Assembly: GCA_034003245.1 (NCBI GenBank)
Contig: JAVEYY010000019.1
Coordinates: 16,317-80,316, forward strand
DNA length: 64,000 bases
Reading direction: 5' to 3'
From: Perlabentimonas sp034003245
GTDB lineage: Bacteria; Bacteroidota; Bacteroidia; Bacteroidales; Tenuifilaceae
Each line of letters opens with the position of its first letter. The first letter of the stretch is position 1. Under the pieces are notes generated by a model, which was not told where the DNA came from, searched no databases, and saw only the letters and a program-made list of their open reading frames with translations. The position numbers and the translations under genes are program-made. Below, in pieces: positions 42,515 to 51,365 of this stretch.

Positions 42515-44101
42515 CTATATGGGTCCATAAATAACTGAAACGGTTCCGGTTTTTGAGATCGTTCTTTTTGACTCGGAATAAACCTCAATTCGATAGAGGT
42601 ATGTCCCCTCCTTCGCTAGACTCCCATCGGGTAAGCGACCGTTCCAGCCAGTATTGTACCCCTCGAAAACAATACCTCCCCAGCGGTTATAGATTATCAT
42701 TTTGTAGTTTGCTTCAAATGAGACGTAAGGAGCAAAAACATTTCGAGGTACGCCCATGTAAATTATCGGGCTTAGAGGATCAAGGGCATTGGGGATAATC
42801 ACCTCGGGTGTAACCTCAGCACAAATTGTGCGTGATCGGCTTAAGCGTTGCTTTCCAGGGATTCCTACTTCTTCATATGCTTCGATATAATAGCAGAATT
42901 GAGGCATGTAACCCAGGCCCGAAAAAGCTGAAAGATCATCGACAAAAACGGTATCTCTTGGATTTCGCTCATCAAAAATTAACTCAGGAGTTAATGGTTC
43001 CGGGGCAAAAGCCATTCTGTATATCTTATACTGCACAGGATTTCCCAAGCTGGAATACAATCTATCCCACGACAAATTTGCTTTCATCCCTCGGGTGAAA
43101 ATTCGCAGAACCATGGAGTTAGAAAGGTTGGTCTGGCGAGTTAAGCGTTCACAACCATCGAAAGCATCAACCTTAAAGAAAAACTTACGTGAGCGGGCTG
43201 CCCACGAATCGGTAGTATCGGCAAAGAACACAATGGATGGATCGGTAAAACGGAAAAGAGTACGCGCCGAAAAAATTGATCGAACAGAATCGGCCTGCTC
43301 CCATCGGGTAATTCTAAAGTTTCGGTACTCGGTATTATTATCAATGGAAAAATGTAACTCGGTTCTGGTATCCTTTGCAATTATGGAGTCAATATACATG
43401 TAGCTCGGTGGCAACGATATCTTTGTAAATACAGATGCTAAATTCGATCGGGTGATAAAGTTGGTATTCTGAACCGCCTTTTTGGCCTCGATAAAAATGT
43501 AGTAGTTCTGGTTAACCTGCACGGGCCCCGAGCCTACAGTATCGACAAAAAAACTATTTATTGTCCCAGAAATTGATTTTACTTCAGTATAGGAATTGAC
43601 ATCGAGGTTCTTTCCAATAAAAATTTTATGGTACTCAATTTGATTACCCCAGCCAACATAGGGTGTCCAATCCAACCTAAGTCCATTTCTACACGAATCG
43701 AAATGCGCTGTGAGAAACATTGTATAATGCTCGGCCGACATTGGACTTGGCTCGGTTGGGCCATCGGACGCAACAGTATAGGATACCCTAGCCTCGCCAG
43801 CATTGTAACCTGCGTCGGTGAAAGTGAAAGTATTGTTATCGACACTTCCAATTGCATAAAGATCGTTATTCCCCAGCGCATCGGTGTACCTGCGGTATAT
43901 TAGATATCCTGTGGGGTCGGGATTAAGTGGGTTGTACTTAGGTCTTGTCCAGGTAAGAGTGGGTGAACCTGTAAGCGGATCAACGCTAATAACATCGAGG
44001 GTTGGTGCTAGGGGTTTCGACTGGGCATTAACATCATTAACACGTACCAATTGACCCAAAATGCTTAATAAAAATACGATTGAAAAAAATCGAATAGACA
44101 T
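42515..44101 (-). CDS. T9SS type B (gliding-motility-associated C-terminal domain) secreted protein
   Basis: 528 residues from the ATG at 44101 (MSIRFFSIVFLLSILGQLVR, cleavage near NAQ); an ATG at 44146 would add 15 residues before the signal. Several FN3-like modules follow (PTLDVISVDPLTGSPTLTWT, LTPYVGWGNQIEYHKIFIG-type strands). The C-terminal ~90 residues form a CHU_C/gliding-motility-associated domain: NVFAPYVSFEANYKMIIYNR, WGGIVFEGYNTGWNG, KEGTYLYRIEVYS and a final SVIYG, which directs T9SS export and surface attachment. Likely an adhesin- or motility-related surface protein. Located between relA/spoT and the M16 peptidases. Confidence 0.88.
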   Translation of the reverse strand: MSIRFFSIVFLLSILGQLVRVNDVNAQSKPLAPTLDVISVDPLTGSPTLTWTRPKYNPLNPDPTGYLIYRRYTDALGNNDLYAIGSVDNNTFTFTDAGYNAGEARVSYTVASDGPTEPSPMSAEHYTMFLTAHFDSCRNGLRLDWTPYVGWGNQIEYHKIFIGKNLDVNSYTEVKSISGTINSFFVDTVGSGPVQVNQNYYIFIEAKKAVQNTNFITRSNLASVFTKISLPPSYMYIDSIIAKDTRTELHFSIDNNTEYRNFRITRWEQADSVRSIFSARTLFRFTDPSIVFFADTTDSWAARSRKFFFKVDAFDGCERLTRQTNLSNSMVLRIFTRGMKANLSWDRLYSSLGNPVQYKIYRMAFAPEPLTPELIFDERNPRDTVFVDDLSAFSGLGYMPQFCYYIEAYEEVGIPGKQRLSRSRTICAEVTPEVIIPNALDPLSPIIYMGVPRNVFAPYVSFEANYKMIIYNRWGGIVFEGYNTGWNGRLPDGSLAKEGTYLYRIEVYSESKRTISKTGTVSVIYGPI

Positions 44102-44221
44102 AAAACCCTCGTTATTATTTCGAAATGGATCTTTAACTAGCATCAACTGTTGATTGGTACGAACATAAAACGGTTAAAGTTATAAAATTAGTGAATTGGC
44201 CAATGTTTTTTTTAGCCTAAA

Positions 44222-45529
44222 CTAATTAAATGGGTTTTCTGCTCCGGCTACACACTCAACCATATCGTTGTAGTTAAACCACTTTTGCGCCAACTCCATA
44301 ATACGATCGGGACTTACTCTTTTTATTGAATCGACCACTCGATTGTAGAACTCAAAGTCGAGATTATTGTAGTACAAAAGACTAAGCATATTATCGGCAA
44401 TGGCGAAAGGCCCGTTGAAACTACGTAAAGCCTCTCCCATTAGGTAACTGCGTACGCGTGTAAGCTCATCGAGTTGTACTGGTTCGGTTTGTAATCGATA
44501 AATCTCGTTCTTGATTTCCTGAAGGGTTTGCTTGGTGTAACCCGATCCCACTTCGGTTGCAATTACCAAAGCACCGCTGTCGCGGAATGTAAGCAGATAT
44601 GACCCGATGCCATAGGTAAACCCTTTCTCCTCACGTATATTCTTCATCAGCCTCGAACCAAAATATCCACCAAGGATGGCATTAACAATGGCCAAATCGG
44701 GATAATCGGGGTGAGATCGGTTAAAAAGCACCCGCCCTACCCTAACAGCCGACTGAACAGCGCCATCCTTTTGAACAAAAACATTACCACCTGTTGCCCT
44801 AGCGCCAACATAGGTTTCAGTATTTCTTTGAGTAGATGTACCCCAACCGTAGTCGCCAAAATGTTTCTGAACCAGCTTAATTTGATCATCGGAAATTTTT
44901 CCGGAAAGTAAAATTGTGGCACCCTGCGAACCCAGAGTCGATTGATGAAAACCAGCTAGCTCATTTTGCTCCAGCAATTCGTAATCGTTGGGTAATGCGT
45001 AGCTTCCGTAAGGATGATTCAACCCGTAGATGGTTTTAAAAAACTCCATGCGTGCTAGGGTTGAAGGTTTGTCTAATTCAACAGTCAGCGACTGCTTTCC
45101 TCTTCGTTTCCAAACATCAAGTTCGGCATTTGGAAAAGTAGGCGATTTAATCACCTCCTCGAGCATCTGTAAGGTTTGGGGTAGATATTTGGTGAGCGAA
45201 TATGCAGTTGCCTTGGCAAAATCCTTATCGGCGCTAATGCTAATAAACGAGCCCCAAAAATCGAAATATTCCGAGATTTCCTGCGAGGAGTGCTTTGCAG
45301 TTCCCTCCGACATAAGCGACATGGTGGCTGAAGCCACCAATTTTTTGGATTGATATTGCGATCCCGCGTTAAAAACAATGTCAACTCGGCAAACATCCAC
45401 ATCACCTGAATCGACAACTAAAAGCGTTGTTCCATTGGAAAAATTGTAAATTGAAGGATGTGGAATATTTATGCCTTCGGTAATATGAATGGGTGGAGCT
45501 ATAGTTCTATTTATCATTTGATCTATCAA
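44222..45529 (-). CDS. M16-family peptidase homologue lacking the zinc-binding motif
   Basis: 435 residues, no signal peptide. Has the M16 fold (YNFSNGTTLLVVDSGDVDVCR, GGYFGSRLMKNIREEKGFTY and GIGSYL), but the metal motif HxxEH is absent: its place is taken by SLMSEGTAKHSSQEI. It is therefore the non-catalytic partner. The active subunit is directly upstream (36-base gap), as in the paired M16 subunits of bacterial processing proteases. Peptide substrate unknown. Confidence 0.9.
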   Translation of the reverse strand: MIDQMINRTIAPPIHITEGINIPHPSIYNFSNGTTLLVVDSGDVDVCRVDIVFNAGSQYQSKKLVASATMSLMSEGTAKHSSQEISEYFDFWGSFISISADKDFAKATAYSLTKYLPQTLQMLEEVIKSPTFPNAELDVWKRRGKQSLTVELDKPSTLARMEFFKTIYGLNHPYGSYALPNDYELLEQNELAGFHQSTLGSQGATILLSGKISDDQIKLVQKHFGDYGWGTSTQRNTETYVGARATGGNVFVQKDGAVQSAVRVGRVLFNRSHPDYPDLAIVNAILGGYFGSRLMKNIREEKGFTYGIGSYLLTFRDSGALVIATEVGSGYTKQTLQEIKNEIYRLQTEPVQLDELTRVRSYLMGEALRSFNGPFAIADNMLSLLYYNNLDFEFYNRVVDSIKRVSPDRIMELAQKWFNYNDMVECVAGAENPFN

Positions 45530-45565
45530 TTACTAAATTAGTTCACCACTTTACTTACATCTTTG

Positions 45566-46807
45566 TTAACTCTTCTCAGCACAATAATATAACACTGATG
45601 AATTCTCTGGTGTAAATAGGTGTTTCGAAACACGCTGAATATCGGCAGCATTAACGCTTCGATAGGTATCAACGGTCTGGTTTAGCAAGTTGGCATCACC
45701 AAGCAGCTCGTTGTAGGATAAATTCATGGCCTTGTCGGTTGTGCTGGCTAACCCAAAGGTGAATGTGGACTCAAACCGATTAAGGACCTTGCTAAGCTCA
45801 TAATCGCCAACTCTATTCTCCGTAAGGTTGGCAAGTTCCCTGTAGATGGCCTCCTCGGCTTGTTGCAACGAAACGCCATCGGCTGGTCGGCCAGTAACAA
45901 CAAATAGTCCCTCGTCGATATCACCAGTAATAAATGCATCGATACTGCTAAAAAGGCTTTGCCTTTTAACCAGGCTCTGGAATAGGCGCGCCGACTTTCC
46001 GTTGGCCAAAATATCGCTTAACAAATCGGTTGCTGGAAAATCGGGGTGTAACTTGCTACACATGTGGTAGGCGATATAAATGGAATCGTAGGGAACTTTT
46101 CGGAAAACCTCCAAGCGACGCTGCTCAAGCTGCTGCGGTTCACTTGAGATATTTGGCTTAACCAAATCCCTTGAGGGAATTGCACCAAACCACTTGTTGG
46201 CCAAATCCTTTATCTCCTGAGTTTGAACATCGCCGGCCACGCAAAGAATTGCATTGTTTGGCGCGTAGTGAGAGTAGAAAAAGTTTTTCACCTCATCGAG
46301 TGTAGCCTCAGCAATATGGGATATTTCCTTTCCAATGGTTGGCCACATGTAGGGATGAACCTTGTAGGCCAAGGGGCGAAGTAGAAGCCACACATCGCCA
46401 TAAGGTTGGTTAAGATATCGCTGGTTAAACTCCTCAATAACCACGCTTTTCTGCACATCGAGACTTTGCTGCGAGAAGGCAAGGCTGAGCATCCTATCGC
46501 TCTCGAGCCAAAAGGCCGTTTCGATATTTTGCTTGGGCAGGGTGATGTAGTAATTGGTAATATCGTTGCTGGTAAAAGCGTTGTTCTCGCCACTGGCCCG
46601 TTCAACGGGATCATCGTAATTGGGAATATTGACACTACCACCAAACATCAGATGCTCAAAAAGGTGAGCAAAGCCCGTTCGGCTGGGATCCTCGTGCTTG
46701 GAACCCACATTATATAAAAGGTTTACAGAAACCAGCGGTGTAGACGAATCGTGATGAATAATTACTTTAAGCCCATTAGGCAGGGTAAACCTATCGAAGC
46801 TAACCAT
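45566..46807 (-). CDS. M16-family zinc peptidase, catalytic subunit
   Basis: 413 residues from ATG 46807 (MVSFDRFTLPNGLKVIIHHD). An ATG at 46876 would add 23 residues of odd composition. The zinc motif is HLFEH at residues 48-52 with the second Glu region in VIEEFNQRY. Characteristic NNAILCVAGDVQTQEIKDLA and LSDILANGKSARLFQSLV follow. Predicted to cleave peptides in a chamber formed with the inactive partner downstream. Confidence 0.93.
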   Translation of the reverse strand: MVSFDRFTLPNGLKVIIHHDSSTPLVSVNLLYNVGSKHEDPSRTGFAHLFEHLMFGGSVNIPNYDDPVERASGENNAFTSNDITNYYITLPKQNIETAFWLESDRMLSLAFSQQSLDVQKSVVIEEFNQRYLNQPYGDVWLLLRPLAYKVHPYMWPTIGKEISHIAEATLDEVKNFFYSHYAPNNAILCVAGDVQTQEIKDLANKWFGAIPSRDLVKPNISSEPQQLEQRRLEVFRKVPYDSIYIAYHMCSKLHPDFPATDLLSDILANGKSARLFQSLVKRQSLFSSIDAFITGDIDEGLFVVTGRPADGVSLQQAEEAIYRELANLTENRVGDYELSKVLNRFESTFTFGLASTTDKAMNLSYNELLGDANLLNQTVDTYRSVNAADIQRVSKHLFTPENSSVLYYCAEKS

Positions 46808-46897
46808 AGAAAATAAGTGTGAATTGTTTGAGTGCAAAGAAACAAATAAACTAGCGAACTTAGAGTCGCATATCAACTTGATAAATAATCGAACCGT

Positions 46898-47863
46898 TTA
46901 AACTATAAAAAGGCGAAATGGTAATGAGTACAGTATTCCTATTAACATTACAATTTTTGAAAAATTGCTTGCCCAGTGGTAATCGGCTTTCTCCTGCGCA
47001 GAAAGTAATTTCACTATTAGGATAAAGATTGGAATAACTAGCCCAACTATCATGTATGTAAATGTAAAATAATCGAATTTGCCGTTGGCCAAGAAATTGA
47101 GGTAAGCCCCAAACAGGTATGCAAGAACAAGCAAAGTTACAAGCAATATGGCTGCGCCAGCATTACGGGCAGGATTTACGCCCAAAACCACGGGCAGGCT
47201 TCGGCGGCCAAACTCATTATCACCTTCAACATCCTCAATATCCTTTACTATCTCCCTAAAAAGGGTGAGAATAAAGGCAAATATGGAATACCCAACAACC
47301 CAGTAAATAACATCGTTAAAAATTGATGAGGAGATAACCATAATTTGCCAGTACTTACCATGTAACAGGGGCAATTCGAAAAGTAAAGGCATTAGGGGAA
47401 CCAATGCAGTGAGTAAAGCTACAAGAATGTTTCCCGTTAAAAACTGCCGTTTATAGGAAGTTGAGTAGAACCAAAGTAAACCTGGAATGAAAAGAAAAAC
47501 CATGGTAAGAAAGGCTTTACCTATTGCTACGGAAACTACTACACCAAGTAGTACCCCAATAATATTTAAACTCCAGTGCAGAATTATGGCAAAGCGCCGG
47601 GTGAGCTCTTTACCCACAATTACTGTATTTGGACGGTTAATGAGATCGGTACGCGTATCGAAGTAATCGTTTATAACATATCCCGCAGCAGTTATAAGTA
47701 CGGTTGATAGAACCAGTAGCATAAACATAAACTCGCTCATCTGCAACGCCATTTGCTTATTTGCCAGTAAAGGCTGCATTATGCAAAAGCGCATTGAGTA
47801 CATTGTTAGCACTACAATAATCAAATTCTTGTACCGTGTTAACCGCAGAATAGTTTTAACCAT
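46898..47863 (-). CDS. UbiA-family prenyltransferase
   Basis: 321 residues from ATG 47863, placed 4 bases after the phosphatase stop; upstream frames are shorter and overlap. About eight hydrophobic helices and the two Asp-rich substrate motifs: NDYFDTRTDLINRPNT and KDIEDVEGDNEFGRRSLP. Transfers a polyprenyl chain to an acceptor, at the inner membrane. Often auto-named geranylgeranylglycerol-phosphate transferase, but the acceptor cannot be told here. Confidence 0.9.
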   Translation of the reverse strand: MVKTILRLTRYKNLIIVVLTMYSMRFCIMQPLLANKQMALQMSEFMFMLLVLSTVLITAAGYVINDYFDTRTDLINRPNTVIVGKELTRRFAIILHWSLNIIGVLLGVVVSVAIGKAFLTMVFLFIPGLLWFYSTSYKRQFLTGNILVALLTALVPLMPLLFELPLLHGKYWQIMVISSSIFNDVIYWVVGYSIFAFILTLFREIVKDIEDVEGDNEFGRRSLPVVLGVNPARNAGAAILLVTLLVLAYLFGAYLNFLANGKFDYFTFTYMIVGLVIPIFILIVKLLSAQEKADYHWASNFSKIVMLIGILYSLPFRLFIV

Positions 47864-47867
47864 TGTT

Positions 47868-48389
47868 TTACAGCTTAAAGTTCTTATCAATTAGCCATAC
47901 TCCTTTTAGCTTAAGCACCTGCTCAATCACATCGCGAACGCATCCTTTTCCACCGCCATAACTCGATATGTACGATGAGATTCCAATGATTTCGGTGGCA
48001 GCATCGGCAGGACAAGTGGGGAAACCTACGCGTTGCATCACCTCGTAATCGGGCAAGTCGTCGCCCATGTACATGATTTCGGAGAGTTCAAAACCGTACT
48101 TATACCGGAAATCTTCCAGCGCCTCCACCTTATCGGTTGTGCCCAAGTAAATATCGGTAACGCCAATTGTTTTAAAACGCTCGCGAACCGACTCACTTTT
48201 TCCGCCAGAAATAATTGCCACAGGGTAACCCTGCTGAATGGCCTTGTGTACTGCGTAACCATCGCGGGTGTTGGACGTACGCAATAACTCGCCCGAAGGG
48301 TGAATTAGCACTGTGCCATCGGTAAAAACTCCATCCACATCAAAAGCAAAAGCCTTAACATTGTGAAGCTGCTCCTTAAAATTCTTCAT
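47868..48389 (-). CDS. HAD phosphatase, KdsC-like
   Basis: 173 residues. HAD motif I AFDVDGVFTDG at the N-terminus, motif II VAIISGGKSESVRERF, motif IV MYMGDDLPDYEVMQ, no cap domain. Matches 3-deoxy-D-manno-octulosonate-8-phosphate phosphatase (Kdo for LPS) and close relatives acting on N-acylneuraminate-9-phosphate. The C-terminal GGGKGCVRDVIEQVL is typical of KdsC. Overlaps nothing; 16 bases from DUF2520 gene and 4 bases before the UbiA start. Confidence 0.9.
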   Translation of the reverse strand: MKNFKEQLHNVKAFAFDVDGVFTDGTVLIHPSGELLRTSNTRDGYAVHKAIQQGYPVAIISGGKSESVRERFKTIGVTDIYLGTTDKVEALEDFRYKYGFELSEIMYMGDDLPDYEVMQRVGFPTCPADAATEIIGISSYISSYGGGKGCVRDVIEQVLKLKGVWLIDKNFKL

Positions 48390-48405
48390 TTATATTGATA
48401 TAATT

Positions 48406-49206
48406 CTATTCGTACGACTGCTTTAGGTTAAGAATGCTGGTGCTTAGCGCAAGGTACAAGTCTCGCAGATCGTCATCGATTCGGCTAAGAAGAGCAACAT
48501 GCTTTTTAATGGTTTCGGAATCACCGCGTACAGCTGGGCCGGTTTGAGCATCGAGGGGATTTCCCGCTAAAGCTTTTTCGATGGTTTCGACCACCAAAGG
48601 CTTAAGAAGTTTAAAGTCGAACTCATTCTCCTCGGCCAGCATTTGGCTTATGGCCAGCATGTGATTCACAAAATTACACGAGAAAACCCCAGCCAGATGC
48701 AACATTTGCCGCTGCCTTGAGTCCATCTCAACAGGATTGCCGCCAAGGCTTTTGGCCAATTCACTTAAAACAGCAAAATCGTTTGCATTATCAGCCTCAA
48801 TGCAGAATGGTACATCGCGTAGATTGATATCGCGGTGCTTTGAGAAGGTTTGGAATGGGTAGAAAACTCCATGTCGTGGCGAAACAGCGGATAAGACCTC
48901 CATGGGTGTGCTACCACTTGTATGCACAATTAACCCTTGCAATGGCCCAATTTCCTTAACAATATCGGCAATCACCGAATCGGGTACTGCAAGGATGAAC
49001 ATATCAGCACTTCGGTCTACCCGATTTACATCAGTCGAAAAATCGCACTGCAGCTCACCAGCCAGTTTCTTAGCATTCTCCTCAGAACGGCCAACCACCT
49101 GCACAACTCCATGTCCAATTGCCACCAACGACTTGCCTAGCTGGCTAGCTACGTTGCCCGCTCCAAACAGAACTATGCGGAGCGGATTTTGAGGTTTTGT
49201 TGCCAT
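48406..49206 (-). CDS. Rossmann-fold / DUF2520 oxidoreductase-like protein
   Basis: 266 residues. NAD(P)-binding VLFGAGNVASQLGKSLVAIG near the start, ADMFILAVPDSVIADIV and VHTSGSTPMEVLSAV, then the DUF2520 helical C-terminus (SRQRQMLHLAGVFSCNFVNH, GPAVRGDSETIKKHVALL). Resembles pyrroline-5-carboxylate reductase and F420-NADP reductase-like proteins; substrate unknown. First gene of a minus-strand unit with the KdsC-like and UbiA genes. Confidence 0.85.
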   Translation of the reverse strand: MATKPQNPLRIVLFGAGNVASQLGKSLVAIGHGVVQVVGRSEENAKKLAGELQCDFSTDVNRVDRSADMFILAVPDSVIADIVKEIGPLQGLIVHTSGSTPMEVLSAVSPRHGVFYPFQTFSKHRDINLRDVPFCIEADNANDFAVLSELAKSLGGNPVEMDSRQRQMLHLAGVFSCNFVNHMLAISQMLAEENEFDFKLLKPLVVETIEKALAGNPLDAQTGPAVRGDSETIKKHVALLSRIDDDLRDLYLALSTSILNLKQSYE

Positions 49207-49298
49207 TATCTTTAATTTGATTTGGATACAAATTATATAGCAAGCTAAGATAGCTGCAATTTTTTAATATTTACAACACGCCCAGTTCTCAAAAAACG

Positions 49299-49501
49299 CT
49301 AATCCTTGAAGAAGTAAACTATAAAATGTTCGTCGTTCTCCTTTAAGAGCCAATGCTTAAATCCTAAACTGGTGGCCTTGTCAATAAGCGGAGCCGGCAG
49401 GAAAGGAGCTATTAACTTAAAGATTGACCCCGCGCCCATCCCCTTCAAGTCCTCAATAACCTGTGCTACGGGCTGCTGTGAGTTATTGATAGCTCGCTCA
49501 T
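49299..49501 (-). pseudogene. DUF2249-like remnant with broken start
   Basis: On the minus strand an open frame ending TAG at 49299 reads AQVIEDLKGMGAGSIFKLIA, PFLPAPLIDKATSLGFKHW and LLKENDEHFIVYFFKD, close to the DUF2249 domain. In this frame there is no ATG/GTG/TTG near the beginning. The only sensible ATG (49501, MSELSITHSSP) is in another frame, as if one base near 49480 had been lost. A -7 box TATATTTG lies at 49527-49534, so the gene was once or is still transcribed. Not listed in larger frames because it is short. Confidence 0.5.
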
Positions 49502-49526
49502 AGATTTTGATTTTTCGTTAGTGTAA

Positions 49527-49534
49527 CAAATATA
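49527..49534 (-). promoter_or_regulatory. -7 box TATATTTG
   Basis: The complement of CAAATATA, 26 bases before the DUF2249-like remnant. Confidence 0.4.
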
Positions 49535-49635
49535 AGAAATTTCAAGGCATTACTAAAACGTAGCGATCTTAAACGGGTTAAGGCTGGTGGAAAGTAGTTG
49601 CCATAAATGCCCTAATATCACCAAATCAAGGGTTT

Positions 49636-49886
49636 GCATTCTTACATTCGGGGTAAGTTCACGCTCCCTTTTGATGGCCTCGCTTACCCTTTAGGTAAGT
49701 TAACTTAGGATTGGGTTGCGCATGCTTACATCCAGGGTAAGTTCACGTTCCCTTTTGATGGCCTCGCTTACCCTATAGGTAAGTTAACTTAGGATTGGGC
49801 TACGCGTGCTTACATCCAGGGTAAGTTCACGTTCCCTTTTGATGGCCTCGCTTACCCTTCAGGTAAGTTGGCTTAGCTTTGAGGTA
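49636..49886. repeat. Three 84-bp tandem repeats
   Basis: The anchor GGTAAGTTCACG begins at 49652, 49736 and 49820, a spacing of exactly 84. Each unit contains CTTACCC(tata)GGTAAG, an inverted repeat, and TTTTGATGGCCTCG. Unit 3 diverges near its end. Confidence 0.85.
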
Positions 49887-49923
49887 CTCCATCTTACAAA
49901 TTCTGTAAGCGAACTTAACTTTT

Positions 49924-49962
49924 AAGTGGGAGGGGGTACTTAGGGAGTACCCCCTCCCACTT
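49924..49962. other. 17-bp perfect-arm hairpin
   Basis: AAGTGGGAGGGGGTACT (49924-49940), loop TAGGG, AGTACCCCCTCCCACTT (49946-49962). Very stable and GC-rich. No T-run follows, so it is not a typical terminator. Confidence 0.85.
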
Positions 49963-50180
49963 CTGAAGTACCCTTGGGGACAAAGACAAACCTCAAAGAA
50001 TCATCTACCCATGATTTTGAATTATTTGAACGAAAACCAACAATCCTATTGTTAGGTTGTTAAGAAAGCAAGGCACAAAAAATGAGAATCATTAATGCCC
50101 AAAACATTAATGTTGTACAATTGTTTAATAATCCTTAGATTTGCCCGTTGGGATAAATATTTTCACAAAACAAACATGCT

Positions 50181-51065
50181 ATGGAGACTAATTTTATTAC
50201 TGAATTACTACTGCCCCTATCGCTGGGTGTGATTATGCTGGGGATGGGCCTGTCGCTTGTACCAAACGACTTTAAGCGAATAGCCCTGTACCCCAAAGCG
50301 GCAACAATTGGGATTATTAACCAGATTATTGTACTACCGCTTATTGGATTTCTAATCCTATTGCTAATCCCCATGCGAAACCCCGAACTGGCCGTTGGTA
50401 TTATGATTCTGGCAGCCTGTCCCGGTGGGCCAACATCGAACCTAATAAGCCATATTTCGCGAGGCGACACAGCATTATCCATTAGCCTTACGGCCATTTC
50501 GAGCTTAATTGTGGTATTTACCATACCACTGATAGTAAACTTTGCCATGCGCTACTTTTTGCAGGCAGGCGAGTATGTTCCGCTCCCAGTATTTGACACA
50601 ATGATAAAGGTGATCATTATATCACTGGTTCCGGTTGGCATTGGGATGATAATTAGGAAAAGAGCACCAAAATTTGCCGATAAGATGAATAAGCCCGTTA
50701 AGATTATGTCGGGTGTACTGCTTTTCCTCATTATTATGGCAGCCATACTAAACGATAAAGAGAACTTCTTCAACTTTTTTGCTCAGGCAGGACCTGTTGC
50801 GCTGGTTTTAAATGTGGCCATGCTGCTAATAGGTTACTTCACGGCCAGGATTTTCAGCTTAAGAATTTCGCAAAGCATTACCATCTCCATTGAGTCGGGT
50901 ATTCAGAACGGAACATTGGGGATTGCCATAGCAGCAACGCTGCTAAACAACCCAACTATGACCATTTCGCCAGCCATTTACAGCTTAATAATGTTTGGTA
51001 CGGCTGGACTTATTATCGCCTGGATGAACCTAAAAGTGAAGGGAAGTAAGGTTCAGGTTCGTTAG
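50181..51065 (+). CDS. Bile acid:sodium symporter (BASS) family transporter
   Basis: 294 residues with nine to ten hydrophobic helices. Family signatures: LLPLSLGVIMLGMGLSLVPNDF, LAACPGGPTSNLISHISRGD and ITISIESGIQNGTLGIAIAA. Sodium-coupled importer of organic anions in the inner membrane; in gut Bacteroidota not all members carry bile acids, and the substrate here is unknown. Single gene, ending at a hairpin. Confidence 0.92.
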   Translation: METNFITELLLPLSLGVIMLGMGLSLVPNDFKRIALYPKAATIGIINQIIVLPLIGFLILLLIPMRNPELAVGIMILAACPGGPTSNLISHISRGDTALSISLTAISSLIVVFTIPLIVNFAMRYFLQAGEYVPLPVFDTMIKVIIISLVPVGIGMIIRKRAPKFADKMNKPVKIMSGVLLFLIIMAAILNDKENFFNFFAQAGPVALVLNVAMLLIGYFTARIFSLRISQSITISIESGIQNGTLGIAIAATLLNNPTMTISPAIYSLIMFGTAGLIIAWMNLKVKGSKVQVR

Positions 51066-51085
51066 TAAGGTTCATAATTTAATTG

Positions 51086-51115
51086 AAAAGGGGCTCAGCT
51101 TTGAGTCCCTTTTTT
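51086..51115 (+). terminator. Terminator of the BASS gene
   Basis: AAAAGGGGCTCA...TGAGTCCCTTTTTT with T-run; one base in the stem is mismatched. Confidence 0.85.
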
Positions 51116-51303
51116 AACTACACATCGCGCCTAAACCTAAAAGCCCTGTTTGGTAGGTAAACTTCAGCTGGATATTTATAGTAAGGCATTTGCCTGTGCG
51201 CGAAGTGTTTTTTGCCTTTTAAGAAAATGGCTGCAGGCACAGCCTGCTGGTGATAAACCGACTCAGTTGCAACCTGAGCCGAACGGAGGGTTAAAAATTA
51301 ATT
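51116..51303. other. Spacer with a duplicated terminator tail
   Basis: ACTACACATCGCGCCTAAACC after the first terminator (~51116) recurs as ACTACACATCACTCTTAAACC after the second (~51340). GCAGGCACAGCCTGC at ~51231 is a small palindrome. No gene. Confidence 0.5.
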
Positions 51304-51340
51304 AAAAAAAGGGACTCAGTTCTATTTGAGTCCCTTTTTA
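51304..51340 (-). terminator. Terminator of the phosphorylase-like gene
   Basis: AAAAAGGGACTCA (with A-run) and TGAGTCCCTTTTT form a perfect stem, 26 bases from the gene's end at 51366. It works in both directions. Confidence 0.9.
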
Positions 51341-51365
51341 CTACACATCACTCTTAAACCTAAAC

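Larger units (their letters stand above)
49535..50180. other. Non-coding region before the BASS transporter
   Basis: Apart from the 84-bp repeats and the hairpin listed separately, nothing recognised. The final ~200 bases are AT-rich and should hold the transporter promoter. Confidence 0.45.
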
